Below, piece by piece: positions 11,129-23,164 of a stretch of 64,000 nucleotides of DNA. Every line of letters starts with the position of its first letter. The first letter of the stretch is position 1. The DNA comes from Edaphochlamys debaryana (Eukaryota > Chlorophyta > Chlorophyceae > Chlamydomonadales). The DNA lies in assembly GCA_016858145.1 (NCBI GenBank), contig JAEHOE010000218.1:1-64000 (forward strand), read 5' to 3'. The position numbers and the translations under genes are program-made. The notes under the pieces are model-generated. The model was given only the letters and a program-made list of their open reading frames with translations. It made no database searches and had not been told where the DNA came from.

Positions 11129-13432
11129 ATGGAGGCCCTCGCCCACGTCGAGCCTGCTACGCCCGACAAGGTGGGAAGGTGCCCAATCCAACCAATCTCT
11201 ACAAGCCTTCACGCCAGTACCCGGCTTGGGGTTCCACCGGACAGCCGCAGCTTGTTGTGTCCTTACCAAGGCCTGAATTCGCCCCCTGCGTGTGCCCGCA
11301 CACCCCAGGACCACAACGACCAGGCTTCGCCCAAGGCCAAGCCTAAGCCCCAGCATGGCCGCGATCCCGGCATCAGCCCTACCGCTCGCAAGACGGCCAG
11401 GACAGACGGCCGGCCAAGACGGCCGGCCGACAGACGGCCGGCCAAGACGGCCAGGACGGCCTTGTCGCCCCTTGAGTACGGCCGAAGCTGCCCTTCAAGT
11501 GAAGGGCAGCTTCGGCCGTACTCAAGGGGCGACAAGGGATGAGAAGCGTGCCCTACTGGGTCCACACGCGTCCGTCTCATGCTCCTGACCTGGCCACACC
11601 CTCCTTCGCCTTTCGCCCAGTCCATGGCCCCCAGCGTGTTCCACACGACTTTGGCCACGCGCGCCTCCTCGGCCCCCGGCTGGGGAATGTCCCGCTCGGC
11701 TCTGATCGGCACACCCGGCCGCCGTACGGCTCAGGCCCCGGTCGCTCGCCGCACCCCGCGCTTCGTGCCGCCCTCTGGCCACATGGACACCCCGCGGCCG
11801 CAGTCCCCCAACCGGGAGATCGCTGCCCCGGTGAGTTGCGAGTCCGAGTCTAAGAGCCGGGCATATCAACATGGTTTCTGTCAACGATAATTGCACTCGA
11901 CGCTACGGGCTTACACGCTCCCGTTTCCTTACCCTTGCCAGGCCCCCCAGGAGCCCATGCTGCGCCCCGCTCAGATCACCACCATCGATCAGCTGGCGGC
12001 ATGCGTGGCTCGGGTCCTGGACCTGAACAAGGAGCCGCCATCCGCCATCGAGAGCCTGAACCCCCGCAGCCCTCCACCGCGCATCACCCCCTCGGCCGCG
12101 CCCGCCGACATCAACACCCCCGACCTCGCCGCCTCCTCTTCGTCCGACGACTCCGACTCGGAGGACGGGCTCGGAGGCTACGAGTCGGATGAGCTCGGTG
12201 ACCGGGTGAAGCCGGTGTCTGGTTTCGCTCCCCTCAGCGCCTTCGCCGCCCCCCTCTTCCGCACCTCCTCCTCCTCCTCCATCGAGGACCCCGACATGCC
12301 CCCCTTGGTGAGCGGCAGTGACGACGAGTCGGAGGCCAAGCCCGAGTCCTCCGGTCGCCGCGTCATCGCCCCCTCCGCCGTGGCGACCCTGACTCATGCC
12401 GTTCGGGAGGCCACCAACGACGCCCCCCGCCGCTCCAGCCACGCGGAGGCCTCCACCTCCTCGGCGCCCCCGCCTCGGGAGAGGTGGGTCGACTCGGTGG
12501 CTGAGAACCTGCGTTGGCATCAGGAGGAGCCGTCCTCTTGTCATCGGGAGCCTGGCACCGCCCCTCGCTTCCGCTCCGCCATGGGCATTGACTACAACTT
12601 TGATGGTCCTTACTACCGCAGGTGCGCTGAGGGCGAGGAAGGGGCTGCCGGCCTTTCGGGCCTGCTGCCCTGGCGCTACAGCTTCACCGAGTACGTCTAC
12701 ACTGGCCGCCAGCCCATTCGTAATGGCGGGCCGTGCTTTTGGTTCAATATCTCCAATTCCACCATCACGCAGGACTTTCGGGTCTGCTCGTCGCTCCTGA
12801 TGGCGCTCCCGGCGCTAATCGAGGAGCTCCGCCTCTACCTGGACACTTCGTCCGACACCAGCAACCTGTTCTGGTGGCTGTACGACTCCAGCCGGCACGG
12901 CGGCACGCCGGTGAGCTGGTTCCTGGATTTCGTGCGCAGCTTCTTCGGGGGCAACGCGCTGGACCGGGTGCAGCAGTTCACTTGGCTGTGCGGCTACACC
13001 GGTCACGTTAACTGGGAGGCGCATGCGCCAGCAAACGTAGAGCCAGAGGACGTGATGGCGCTGGGATCGGAGGAGGGCAGCCGGGCGATCATTGGGACCG
13101 TTAACGCCCTGGGCAGCATGCTAGCGGCAGCGGAGGCGGCGGGCGAGCGGCAGCAGGAGGATTACTGCATGCAGATCAGCGCCGCCGAGGCGCTGGCCGC
13201 CGAGCTCCGCGAAGAGCTGGCGGCGGCGCTGCAGCAGGCGGCGGACAGCCAGGAGCACCTGGCAGCCGTGCAGGCTGCCAACGTTGCCCTGCAGGCCGAC
13301 ATTGCCGACCTGCAGGGCCAGGTGTCGGACCTGACCGATCAGCTGCAGCAGGCGCGCGCGCAGCAGTCTGACCCCATTGCCGTATTCGAGATGTGGCTGA
13401 CCCTCTTCGGCTTTGACCCCTTTGAGCTGTAA
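11129..13432 (+). CDS. Predicted spliced gene, acidic/coiled-coil protein of unknown function
   Basis: Three exons join in frame with good signals: 11,129-11,170 (donor AAG|GTGGGA), 11,621-11,830 (acceptor CCCAG, donor CCG|GTGAGT) and 11,942-13,432 (acceptor TTGCCAG, stop TAA). They give 580 residues. The coding part may start further left: an acceptor at 10,920 could join a donor at 10,657. The protein has a serine/acidic disordered N-terminal half, a central folded-looking region rich in Trp and aromatics (FWWLYDSSRHGGTPVSW; FLDFVRSFFGG), and a C-terminal alanine/glutamine/leucine coiled coil (about residues 460-560). The central region vaguely recalls a retroelement capsid (helical, with W..F....F spacing), but I do not recognise a family. 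No protease or polymerase follows, so this may be a non-autonomous element's ORF, a domesticated gag or an ordinary host gene. Confidence 0.5.
11460..11537. repeat. Perfect 37-bp inverted repeat, 4-base loop
   Basis: The arms are 11,460-11,496 and 11,501-11,537, fully complementary, with loop AAGT. It lies in the proposed intron 11,171-11,620 and is preceded by short direct repeats built on GACGGCCGGCC (about 11,407-11,459). An RNA copy on either strand would form an uninterrupted hairpin. Confidence 0.95.
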
Positions 13433-13726
13433 GCAGCACCCGCCTGGGCATGCTGTGCTAGCTGCCTCCGGGCAGCTTGGCATCAGCCAGCCCGCCACAG
13501 CAAAAGCAGGCGCGTGCGTGCGTGCAGTTTGAGACTACGTACCCAGCGGGCGAATATTCTTTTGCGGCTTGGTGGCACCTTTTGGTTGATTGCTCAGGGC
13601 TACAACGTTATGGTTTCTGGGCAGCGTGAGTCATCGTGAGGCATCGTGTGTCATGGGTACCTTCTCGCGTGTGACTTCAATGTGGATTCTTCCCGGCAAC
13701 GACACCTTGCGTCCAACTTTGTGGGT

Positions 13727-14220
13727 TTAGGCGTTTCCCCTTACTACCTTTTTCTCCTCCTTCTCCCTCTCCCCTGACTACGAGATCAACAACAACTGGC
13801 TACTGTTTTGTGGTGTGCAACCGTACCTTGGCATCTCTCCAACAATCAACTACCTTGGCGGCTTGCGTGTGGGCGCCGAGGGAGCAGTCCTCAGCTGTTC
13901 TTTTCCTCCCTCGTCCCCCTCGCCCCCTCAAGCCGGGTCAACCAAGGCTACGACAACATGGTTATTTATTATGCGCTCCCCTCCTCCTCTTCTCCTTCGC
14001 GCATTCCTAAAGACGGCTCCTGGCGGCGCCGCCCATCCCTCTCTCATTCTCCTCCCTCTCCTTTCCACCTTCCCCCTCTCTTGACAACACCAACCCTTCG
14101 CTTCAACCTTCCATCCCTCTCGCCATTCCCTCTGCCGTGTATCCAACATGGCGTGACTACTTGCGGCACGGCGCGACTCCTCCTCCTTTTCCTCTTCCCT
14201 CTCCTGCCGAGCCCCAAGTG
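13727..14220. repeat. Pyrimidine-rich tract
   Basis: About 500 bases in which the plus strand is dominated by C and T runs, broken by short mixed stretches. No coding frame with a recognisable product. Such strand asymmetry can form triplex-like structures, but nothing more can be claimed from the sequence. Confidence 0.6.
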
Positions 14221-17060
14221 ACGCCAAGTGGCGTGTATGACAACATGACAACCCTGGCGGCACCCTTGTGACGGAACCATGCGAGGGCGCCAGCAGCAGC
14301 CTCGGCGGACGGGCTTGTGCCCTCAGGTGTGCTGTGCGGGCGCTAGAATTACAGAAGGCATGGACAGGGAGGGCGACTTAGCACTGGTCTGCGTAAGCCG
14401 GGCTCCAGGATTCGACCTCAGGGACTTCGTTCCCAGATAGGATCGCCGGCCGCCAGCTACGGGCCGCAAGTGCTTGCGTACTCAAGTGAGGTCTTGACCT
14501 GCTTGCGTGGTCGCGGTTCGGGCCCTTGCCGGCGTCTTTACCGCTTTGCGGGGTGAAGCCGGTGGGGGGGAAACAGCCCGAGCGGGTACGTGCCAGACCC
14601 GGCACACCGTGGCGTGCCCCTTCAGGACGACGGTGAATTATGGCGCACTCAAGTCTATGCATTCGGAGTCGTGCGTATGGTGTTGTCGCGCAACTCGCGG
14701 GTGGCCAAGGACTGAGCGGTGTCGCTGTTCCCCGACCTTTCGGACGGGTTGCCGTTGGGTTGTAAATTATCGACGATTGTTATCTGTGCCCGAGCTTGCT
14801 GGCCGAGCGCCGTGAGGCGCGAGGCCTTGGCGCCAAGTTGGGCCTTCTCAGCGCGCTCCCCTTCCTTCAGTGGCAACATCTTCTTTGTGGCGCATCTTAG
14901 CAACAGGAGAAATGCGGCGGTGCGCGGACTTAGGCGGAGGAAAGAAGGTCACGGCAAAGAAGAGCAGCTGGCGCGAGTAGCCCCAGCAGCGCGGCAAGCA
15001 GTGTTGTGTGTGCGAGGAGACTAGGTGGTATCTTGGCTACTTTAGCGACGCGGGAGGTTCGGTGGGCGCTGCCGTGAACCAGAGTGACTTTATGCAGGGA
15101 AGCGGCGCCCGAGCTAGGAACCCCTGTTGTTCTTAGAGCTGGAGCTTTTGGTGTAGTTGCGAGGGTTAGGTAGGCAAAGCCCGGGTAGGTAGATGATTTG
15201 GGTGGGACCCGAAGGCGCACAGGCGCGAGCGGGACAGCCCTCTTTCCCCAGCCAGCGTGGCCTTGTGGTGGTGTGGTTTAGGTGTTAGCGAGGTGCTCAG
15301 CGAGGGCCTTGTGTAGCCTGCGTGGCAAGCACCGGCGCTCACCAGCGCCGGTGCGCCCAGGTAACCGACGTCTGTGCCAGGGACTTCGCCCCGAAAGGCA
15401 AAAGCCCCTGCGCGTTCGGCGGGCCGTGTGGCGGGAGCCGGAAGCCCGAGCCTCCCGACTCGGGCTGGGCCCTGCGCCACCTTCCAACAATCCCGGAGGG
15501 GCCTTTACGGGCCTTCGGAGGGCCCGGATCCCGAAAGGGCAGGCCCAGGTGTCGGAAGGCCCAGGTGGTACGACAGACCCAGGTCAGGCCCGCAGCGAGT
15601 TCGCTCTTAAGGCCCAGACGCGGCGTTATCAGGTTTAACACTTTTACTCTTACTGTTCCCTTATTCCCGGTTCCCTTATTGCTCTCCAAAGCTCTCAGAC
15701 TCTCGATCTACTCTCGGCTCTGTTAATCGGCTTGCGCCGGACTGATCACCCGTCGCTCGGAACTCTCGGTACTGTAAGGTCTCCGCTTAATTACACGCCC
15801 CAAGACCCAAGGACTCACGGTACTAGGTTTGGTCGCTGATCGCTGCAGCCCCACTGCAGTTGTATCGCCCCCGTTCAGCAGAGCTAGGCTAGCCTCGGCC
15901 CGGTTAGCCCGTTTTCCCGTCAAGGCAGGAGGTCGCTCCCCTGTCGCGTGGACGTGCAGCGGTCCCACTCCCTCTGTCCACAACTACAGCGCCCCAGAGC
16001 TCCGGCGCGGCGGCACAGCCTCTACATCTTCGGCACCGCCCCAGTTCCCCCAGGTTCGTGTGACTAAGCCTCCGTCCCTGTGCGCGAGAACGCTCAGCGG
16101 CCACTAGGACCGGCAGAGGATCAGCCCCTGTCCGCGTCAGGCCCGTGCACCTAGTCCTAGCAGCTCGTGTGCCGCCCTTTTTCGGGTAGCCCTTGTGGAC
16201 CTGCGTCAGCGTAGCAGCCTCAGTTGGCCCCTGACAGCAGTGCACTAGTCCGAGGTCCGCGTGACTAAGCCTCCGGATCTACCAGCGGACCCCTAGCCGT
16301 CGGTGATTGCAGCCAGCCCTTCTTCCTCTCGTCACCTGCCCCGACCAGCATATCTAGCGGCAGCAGGCCCGTGTGACTAAGCCTCCGTCCCTGCCAGCAG
16401 CCCCCTTTCTTAGGCACGCTCCGAGGGACGCAGCAGCAGCTCCCTTGCAGGCCCGCAACCGTCCAGCCGTCTGCCGTGCTAGCCGTTCGGACGCAGCCTT
16501 TCCGGACCCTTTCCCACAGACCGATCAGCAGGAGCCTCACTCCAGATCTTCCCGCTTTCTGCTCAGTCCGCCCTCCGCGGCCCCCTTCCGGTCCATTAGG
16601 GAGCCGAGCGCCAGCGAGGCGACAGTAGCCTCGACTCGTTTCACAGCCCCTTTCAGCCAGGGCTTCGCGTCATACAACCTCGCCCTCGGCCCTCTTACCC
16701 TTCGATCCCCAGGTCCTGCACCCGCCTCGCCTGGGCGCTAATCGATCAACCTTCCCCGTCAGGCGTTTCCGCCGTCTGTACGTGGTATAAACCGCTTCCG
16801 CTCAACTCTAAGTTTCAAGTACTTCGTGGTTATCTGCACACCACCCTCCGCTCGTTCCTACTCGACACAACCCGGCTCGTGGGGTGTCTTCTTACACCTC
16901 CTTGCCGCACGCGTTTGGAGGCTTCGCAAACGGTCCAAGGGCGCGGCAGCTACACCTTCGACAGTAGTAGACTACAGCAGCAAGCAGTGCGCGCGAAAAT
17001 TTTGGGTGTGTAAATTTGGTCTCTACCCCGTTGGTGTGGTCGCTCCGCTTGCGGCCGCCA
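14221..17060. other. Stretch with no supported gene
   Basis: Open frames are short and conflicting on both strands. It holds a 9-bp perfect hairpin (15,331-15,352), GC-rich short repeats of GGCCCAGGT type around 15,540-15,600, a TATAAA at 16,786-16,791, and three copies of a short motif (see the separate entry). It may be the remains of mobile elements, but no domain was recognised. Confidence 0.5.
16057..16393 (+). repeat. Three dispersed copies of a short motif
   Basis: The motif CGTGTGACTAAGCCTCCG occurs at about 16,057, 16,258 (CGCGTGACTAAGCCTCCG) and 16,370, spaced roughly 200 and 110 bases apart. The first and third copies extend further (TCCCTG). The surrounding sequence is not obviously repeated, so this looks like a motif array and not a tandem duplication. 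Confidence 0.7.
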
Positions 17061-17832
17061 GTGCGATGCGAATCGTGCGAGTCTTGCCCCTGGCACCTGA
17101 GTCCTGAACAGTCAGTGATGCTGAGCACAACAAGTACGCTGTGTAGCACAACACGTACTACTGCGAACTTACTCTTGCCGCGCACAGGCTGCGCGGCACC
17201 TACCTACTCTTCAGCCTCAAGACCAGCGTGCTCCGCAGCAGCGCGATTTTCTACAGCTCACTATTCCTGTTCACTTGACACGGCCGGTCTCTGAAGGGTA
17301 GGCGACCCAAAAGGTGACGCGCTTTGACCTGTCGCTCGGCAACCTGAGCGACCCTAAAGCAGCAGCGTGCGCAATTCAACGGAGACCAGGTAAGCCCACA
17401 TCGGAGATACGGGACACGGGCAGCTAGGGCGCGAGCGCTCGTCATCCGCGTTGAGGGAGTCGAGTCCACGACTTGACCCATACCTTTCACGCGCCTTGGC
17501 CAGCGCAAAAAGTCAGATGTCTTGGCATCGGGAGCGAAAGCCATCGGACATTTTAAACAAGCCCATGCGTGACACGCCTCAGGTGCCGTCCCGCCTAACG
17601 GCCCCCCGCCACACCCCCGCTCTTGTCCTGCCCGCGCTCAATGCCCCTAGGTGCTTCCGCTTTGTAACTCTTGGCCGTCACGCTTCAACTGTACGGTACT
17701 GAGGATACAGGCATCACTGCAGGGGCCTTTAGACCTTCAAGCCCTGCTGAGCCCCACACGGAAGCCGTGCACCTCTCAGCTCAGCCCTGCGGCGGCGCGC
17801 AACGCCCAGCCGCCCAGCCTTGCCGCGCAGGC

Positions 17833-18564
17833 ATGAAGCCTCCTCCACACTCAGACGCGGAGGTTTATGCACCACCCTCACCGGATCCCCAGTCGTACCC
17901 CCAACATCATCCCCCGTCACAGCCCACGCAGCAGCAACGACCACAACCCTCAGCCGCGGCCGCACACCCGGGCGCCCTCCTCCAGCCGCAACAGGAGCAG
18001 CAGCCCTGGGCCCAGCCGGGCCCGCCACGGACCTCGCAGGGCCTGGACCTCGAGGGGGAGGCATCGTCGGCCTCCTCTGCGCCGACGGGCACCCTGCCCC
18101 TCCTCGAGGAGCGTTCCAAGCGGCACATGCGGCAGTTAGAGGCCTTCCTGCACCACAAGAGTCCCCGACTGGCAGACTCAAAGGGGCCGCTGCCGTCGCT
18201 GCGGACGCCACCAGACGAGGCCACGCCCGTGCTCCAGGCCGCCACGGACGCTGGGGGGCATGCGGGTTGCGAGCCAGTCGGCACTGCTGGGGACGCCGAG
18301 GGCGAGGAGCCGGCGGCAGCTTGGCCGGGCAGCGGCAGGGGTGCTACCGCGCCCGCCCCCACGCTGATGACGCTGGGGGCGAGGCTGAACCGCACCGCGG
18401 GGCTGCAGCCAGTGGCGGCGGCGCGGCCAGCCGCGGAGCCGCAGCCGGCGCCGCACCTGGATGACTGCGCCTCCTCCGGCACGGTCAGGGCCGGGCAGGG
18501 GGAGTTGCCGCCGCCCGGGGAGGACCCCTTCTGGGATGACATACGGCGCATCTTCAACATGTGA
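17833..18564 (+). CDS. Array unit 1 open frame, 243-aa low-complexity protein
   Basis: From the first in-frame ATG the frame encodes 243 residues; it is open 168 bases further upstream but without an ATG, and an acceptor-like CGCGCAG sits directly before GCATG, so it could be a terminal exon. The N-terminal half is proline/glutamine/histidine-rich and disordered; a short helical stretch follows (EERSKRHMRQLEAFLHHKS), then an alanine/glycine/proline-rich region and a distinctive end, DPFWDDIRRIFNM. No known family is recognised. Antisense frames of similar length overlap it, so expression is unproven. Confidence 0.4.
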   Translation: MKPPPHSDAEVYAPPSPDPQSYPQHHPPSQPTQQQRPQPSAAAAHPGALLQPQQEQQPWAQPGPPRTSQGLDLEGEASSASSAPTGTLPLLEERSKRHMRQLEAFLHHKSPRLADSKGPLPSLRTPPDEATPVLQAATDAGGHAGCEPVGTAGDAEGEEPAAAWPGSGRGATAPAPTLMTLGARLNRTAGLQPVAAARPAAEPQPAPHLDDCASSGTVRAGQGELPPPGEDPFWDDIRRIFNM

Positions 18565-20132
18565 CGGCAGCGACTGGGGCACCCGCCGTCCTGAGGACGC
18601 CATGTTCCCTCGCCCGTCTTGATCAGGGCATCTTGTATTGCAAGATTAAATGGATGTTCGCATGGGGTCGAGGCCCCGCTAGCTTCCCGGCATGCCAGTC
18701 CGGTCCATGAGCCGGCGGCGCAAGCATGTGCGTCAAGACCAAGCGGGTATGTCGCATGTTAACGGCTGCGTGGGAGGCGCGTGCTTTGGCTGAGGCGGTT
18801 GAAGGCAGCAGAGGCAGGAGCGATTTGGTTATGAGGGGCAACCTCGCGTGCATTGCCATTTAGATTTGGAGTACTGTGACGGCAGATGCAGGGCGGGGCT
18901 GTAGGGGTAGCTGTATTGCACACCGTCATGTTGGGCGGATGGAGTAGTGTTGAGAGGGTGGAGTTGGATACGTTGGATGCCGTCAGTGCAAAGGCCCGGC
19001 CCCTGCGCCAGGTGCATGGTGGGCTGGCGCTGTGGGTGCGGGAGGGCAGGGGGCATCCCTTGAGGGCGCCTGCGTACATGGACCGATTGCACGTCGCGTG
19101 TTCTAGCTTGTTGCTGCATATGAATTCCCGTGGGCTGACCTTTAAGCATATGTGTGCATGTATCCAGCTAGCAGCTAAGTGTGTTGGGCGACGTACGTGA
19201 TTCTGCAATACTCTGCTGATGCTCATGCTTGGCGCCCCAGATCCGGACGGTACGCCTGGTTGGGTGGTGGGGGTCGGTCAACACGAGCGCGCGAACGTGC
19301 CATGGGTGAGGCCGCGGGCGGCGTGGGGACTGCCCGGCCTGCGCCAGGTGCGGCAGGAGGTGCGATGCGAATCGTGCGAGTCTTGCCCCTGGCACCTGAG
19401 TCCTGAACAGTCAGTGATGCTGAGCACAACAAGTACGCTGTGTAGCACAACACGTACTACTGCGAACTTACTCTTGCCGCGCACAGGCTGCGCGGCACCT
19501 ACCTACTCTTCAGCCTCAAGACCAGCGTGCTCCGCAGCAGCGCGATTTTCTACAGCTCACTATTCCTGTTCACTTGACACGGCCGGTCTCTGAAGGGTAG
19601 GCGACCCAAAAGGTGACGCGCTTTGACCTGTCGCTCGGCAACCTGAGCGACCCTAAAGCAGCAGCGTGCGCAATTCAACGGAGACCAGGTAAGCCCACAT
19701 CGGAGATACGGGACACGGGCAGCTAGGGCGCGAGCGCTCGTCATCCGCGTTGAGGGAGTCGAGTCCACGACTTGACCCATACCTTTCACGCGCCTTGGCC
19801 AGCGCAAAAAGTCAGATGTCTTGGCATCGGGAGCGAAAGCCATCGGACATTTTAAACAAGCCCATGCGTGACACGCCTCAGGTGCCGTCCCGCCTAACGG
19901 CCCCCCGCCACACCCCCGCTCTTGTCCTGCCCGCGCTCAATGCCCCCTAGGTGCTTCCGCTTTGTAACTCTTGGCCGTCACGCTTCAACTGTACGGTACT
20001 GAGGATACAGGCATCACTGCAGGGGCCTTTAGACCTTCAAGCCCTGCTGAGCCCCACACGGAAGCCGTGCACCTCTCAGCTCAGCCCTGCGGCGGCGCGC
20101 AACGCCCAGCCGCCCAGCCTTGCCGCGCAGGC

Positions 20133-20864
20133 ATGAAGCCTCCTCCACACTCAGACGCGGAGGTTTATGCACCACCCTCACCGGATCCCCAGTCGTACCC
20201 CCAACATCATCCCCCGTCACAGCCCACGCAGCAGCAACGACCACAACCCTCAGCCGCGGCCGCACACCCGGGCGCCCTCCTCCAGCCGCAACAGGAGCAG
20301 CAGCCCTGGGCCCAGCCGGGCCCGCCACGGACCTCGCAGGGCCTGGACCTCGAGGGGGAGGCATCGTCGGCCTCCTCTGCGCCGACGGGCACCCTGCCCC
20401 TCCTCGAGGAGCGTTCCAAGCGGCACATGCGGCAGTTAGAGGCCTTCCTGCACCACAAGAGTCCCCGACTGGCAGACTCAAAGGGGCCGCTGCCGTCGCT
20501 GCGGACGCCACCAGACGAGGCCACGCCCGTGCTCCAGGCCGCCACGGACGCTGGGGGGCATGCGGGTTGCGAGCCAGTCGGCACTGCTGGGGACGCCGAG
20601 GGCGAGGAGCCGGCGGCAGCTTGGCCGGGCAGCGGCAGGGGTGCTACCGCGCCCGCCCCCACGCTGATGACGCTGGGGGCGAGGCTGAACCGCACCGCGG
20701 GGCTGCAGCCAGTGGCGGCGGCGCGGCCAGCCGCGGAGCCGCAGCCGGCGCCGCACCTGGATGACTGCGCCTCCTCCGGCACGGTCAGGGCCGGGCAGGG
20801 GGAGTTGCCGCCGCCCGGGGAGGACCCCTTCTGGGATGACATACGGCGCATCTTCAACATGTGA
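20133..20864 (+). CDS. Array unit 2 open frame, identical 243-aa protein
   Basis: Second copy of the unit open frame, with the same translation as unit 1. The upstream C run has five Cs here and four in unit 1, which changes the frame only upstream of the ATG. Confidence 0.4.
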   Translation: MKPPPHSDAEVYAPPSPDPQSYPQHHPPSQPTQQQRPQPSAAAAHPGALLQPQQEQQPWAQPGPPRTSQGLDLEGEASSASSAPTGTLPLLEERSKRHMRQLEAFLHHKSPRLADSKGPLPSLRTPPDEATPVLQAATDAGGHAGCEPVGTAGDAEGEEPAAAWPGSGRGATAPAPTLMTLGARLNRTAGLQPVAAARPAAEPQPAPHLDDCASSGTVRAGQGELPPPGEDPFWDDIRRIFNM

Positions 20865-22432
20865 CGGCAGCGACTGGGGCACCCGCCGTCCTGAGGACGC
20901 CATGTTCCCTCGCCCGTCTTGATCAGGGCATCTTGTATTGCAAGATTAAATGGATGTTCGCATGGGGTCGAGGCCCCGCTAGCTTCCCGGCATGCCAGTC
21001 CGGTCCATGAGCCGGCGGCGCAAGCATGTGCGTCAAGACCAAGCGGGTATGTCGCATGTTAACGGTTGCGTGGGAGGCGCGTGCTTTGGCTGAGGCGGTT
21101 GAAGGCAGCAGAGGCAGGAGCGATTTGGTTATGAGGGGCAACCTCGCGTGCATTGCCATTTAGATTTGGAGTACTGTGACGGCAGATGCAGGGCGGGGCT
21201 GTAGGGGTAGCTGTATTGCACACCGTCATGTTGGGCGGATGGAGTAGTGTTGAGAGGGTGGAGTTGGATACGTTGGATGCCGTCAGTGCAAAGGCCCGGC
21301 CCCTGCGCCAGGTGCATGGTGGGCTGGCGCTGTGGGTGCGGGAGGGCAGGGGGCATCCCTTGAGGGCGCCTGCGTACATGGACCGATTGCACGTCGCGTG
21401 TTCTAGCTTGTTGCTGCATATGAATTCCCGTGGGCTGACCTTTAAGCATATGTGTGCATGTATCCAGCTAGCAGCTAAGTGTGTTGGGCGACGTACGTGA
21501 TTCTGCAATACTCTGCTGATGCTCATGCTTGGCGCCCCAGATCCGGACGGTACGCCTGGTTGGGTGGTGGGGGTCGGTCAACACGAGCGCGCGAACGTGC
21601 CATGGGTGAGGCCGCGGGCGGCGTGGGGACTGCCCGGCCTGCGCCAGGTGCGGCAGGAGGTGCGATGCGAATCGTGCGAGTCTTGCCCCTGGCACCTGAG
21701 TCCTGAACAGTCAGTGATGCTGAGCACAACAAGTACGCTGTGTAGCACAACACGTACTACTGCGAACTTACTCTTGCCGCGCACAGGCTGCGCGGCACCT
21801 ACCTACTCTTCAGCCTCAAGACCAGCGTGCTCCGCAGCAGCGCGATTTTCTACAGCTCACTATTCCTGTTCACTTGACACGGCCGGTCTCTGAAGGGTAG
21901 GCGACCCAAAAGGTGACGCGCTTTGACCTGTCGCTCGGCAACCTGAGCGACCCTAAAGCAGCAGCGTGCGCAATTCAACGGAGACCAGGTAAGCCCACAT
22001 CGGAGATACGGGACACGGGCAGCTAGGGCGCGAGCGCTCGTCATCCGCGTTGAGGGAGTCGAGTCCACGACTTGACCCATACCTTTCACGCGCCTTGGCC
22101 AGCGCAAAAAGTCAGATGTCTTGGCATCGGGAGCGAAAGCCATCGGACATTTTAAACAAGCCCATGCGTGACACGCCTCAGGTGCCGTCCCGCCTAACGG
22201 CCCCCCGCCACACCCCCGCTCTTGTCCTGCCCGCGCTCAATGCCCCCTAGGTGCTTCCGCTTTGTAACTCTTGGCCGTCACGCTTCAACTGTACGGTACT
22301 GAGGATACAGGCATCACTGCAGGGGCCTTTAGACCTTCAAGCCCTGCTGAGCCCCACACGGAAGCCGTGCACCTCTCAGCTCAGCCCTGCGGCGGCGCGC
22401 AACGCCCAGCCGCCCAGCCTTGCCGCGCAGGC

Positions 22433-23164
22433 ATGAAGCCTCCTCCACACTCAGACGCGGAGGTTTATGCACCACCCTCACCGGATCCCCAGTCGTACCC
22501 CCAACATCATCCCCCGTCACAGCCCACGCAGCAGCAACGACCACAACCCTCAGCCGCGGCCGCACACCCGGGCGCCCTCCTCCAGCCGCAACAGGAGCAG
22601 CAGCCCTGGGCCCAGCCGGGCCCGCCACGGACCTCGCAGGGCCTGGACCTCGAGGGGGAGGCATCGTCGGCCTCCTCTGCGCCGACGGGCACCCTGCCCC
22701 TCCTCGAGGAGCGTTCCAAGCGGCACATGCGGCAGTTAGAGGCCTTCCTGCACCACAAGAGTCCCCGACTGGCAGACTCAAAGGGGCCGCTGCCGTCGCT
22801 GCGGACGCCACCAGACGAGGCCACGCCCGTGCTCCAGGCCGCCACGGACGCTGGGGGGCATGCGGGTTGCGAGCCAGTCGGCACTGCTGGGGACGCCGAG
22901 GGCGAGGAGCCGGCGGCAGCTTGGCCGGGCAGCGGCAGGGGTGCTACCGCGCCCGCCCCCACGCTGATGACGCTGGGGGCGAGGCTGAACCGCACCGCGG
23001 GGCTGCAGCCAGTGGCGGCGGCGCGGCCAGCCGCGGAGCCGCAGCCGGCGCCGCACCTGGATGACTGCGCCTCCTCCGGCACGGTCAGGGCCGGGCAGGG
23101 GGAGTTGCCGCCGCCCGGGGAGGACCCCTTCTGGGATGACATACGGCGCATCTTCAACATGTGA
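22433..23164 (+). CDS. Array unit 3 open frame, identical 243-aa protein
   Basis: Third copy, translation identical to the other units. Complete identity over four copies shows recent amplification or ongoing homogenisation; it does not by itself show selection on the protein. Confidence 0.4.
   Translation: MKPPPHSDAEVYAPPSPDPQSYPQHHPPSQPTQQQRPQPSAAAAHPGALLQPQQEQQPWAQPGPPRTSQGLDLEGEASSASSAPTGTLPLLEERSKRHMRQLEAFLHHKSPRLADSKGPLPSLRTPPDEATPVLQAATDAGGHAGCEPVGTAGDAEGEEPAAAWPGSGRGATAPAPTLMTLGARLNRTAGLQPVAAARPAAEPQPAPHLDDCASSGTVRAGQGELPPPGEDPFWDDIRRIFNM

Noticed and set aside
17729..18603. Antisense open frames of 141-217 codons in each array unit
   Set aside because: They overlap the sense frame in GC-rich sequence where chance frames are long; they show no domain and no better start context.
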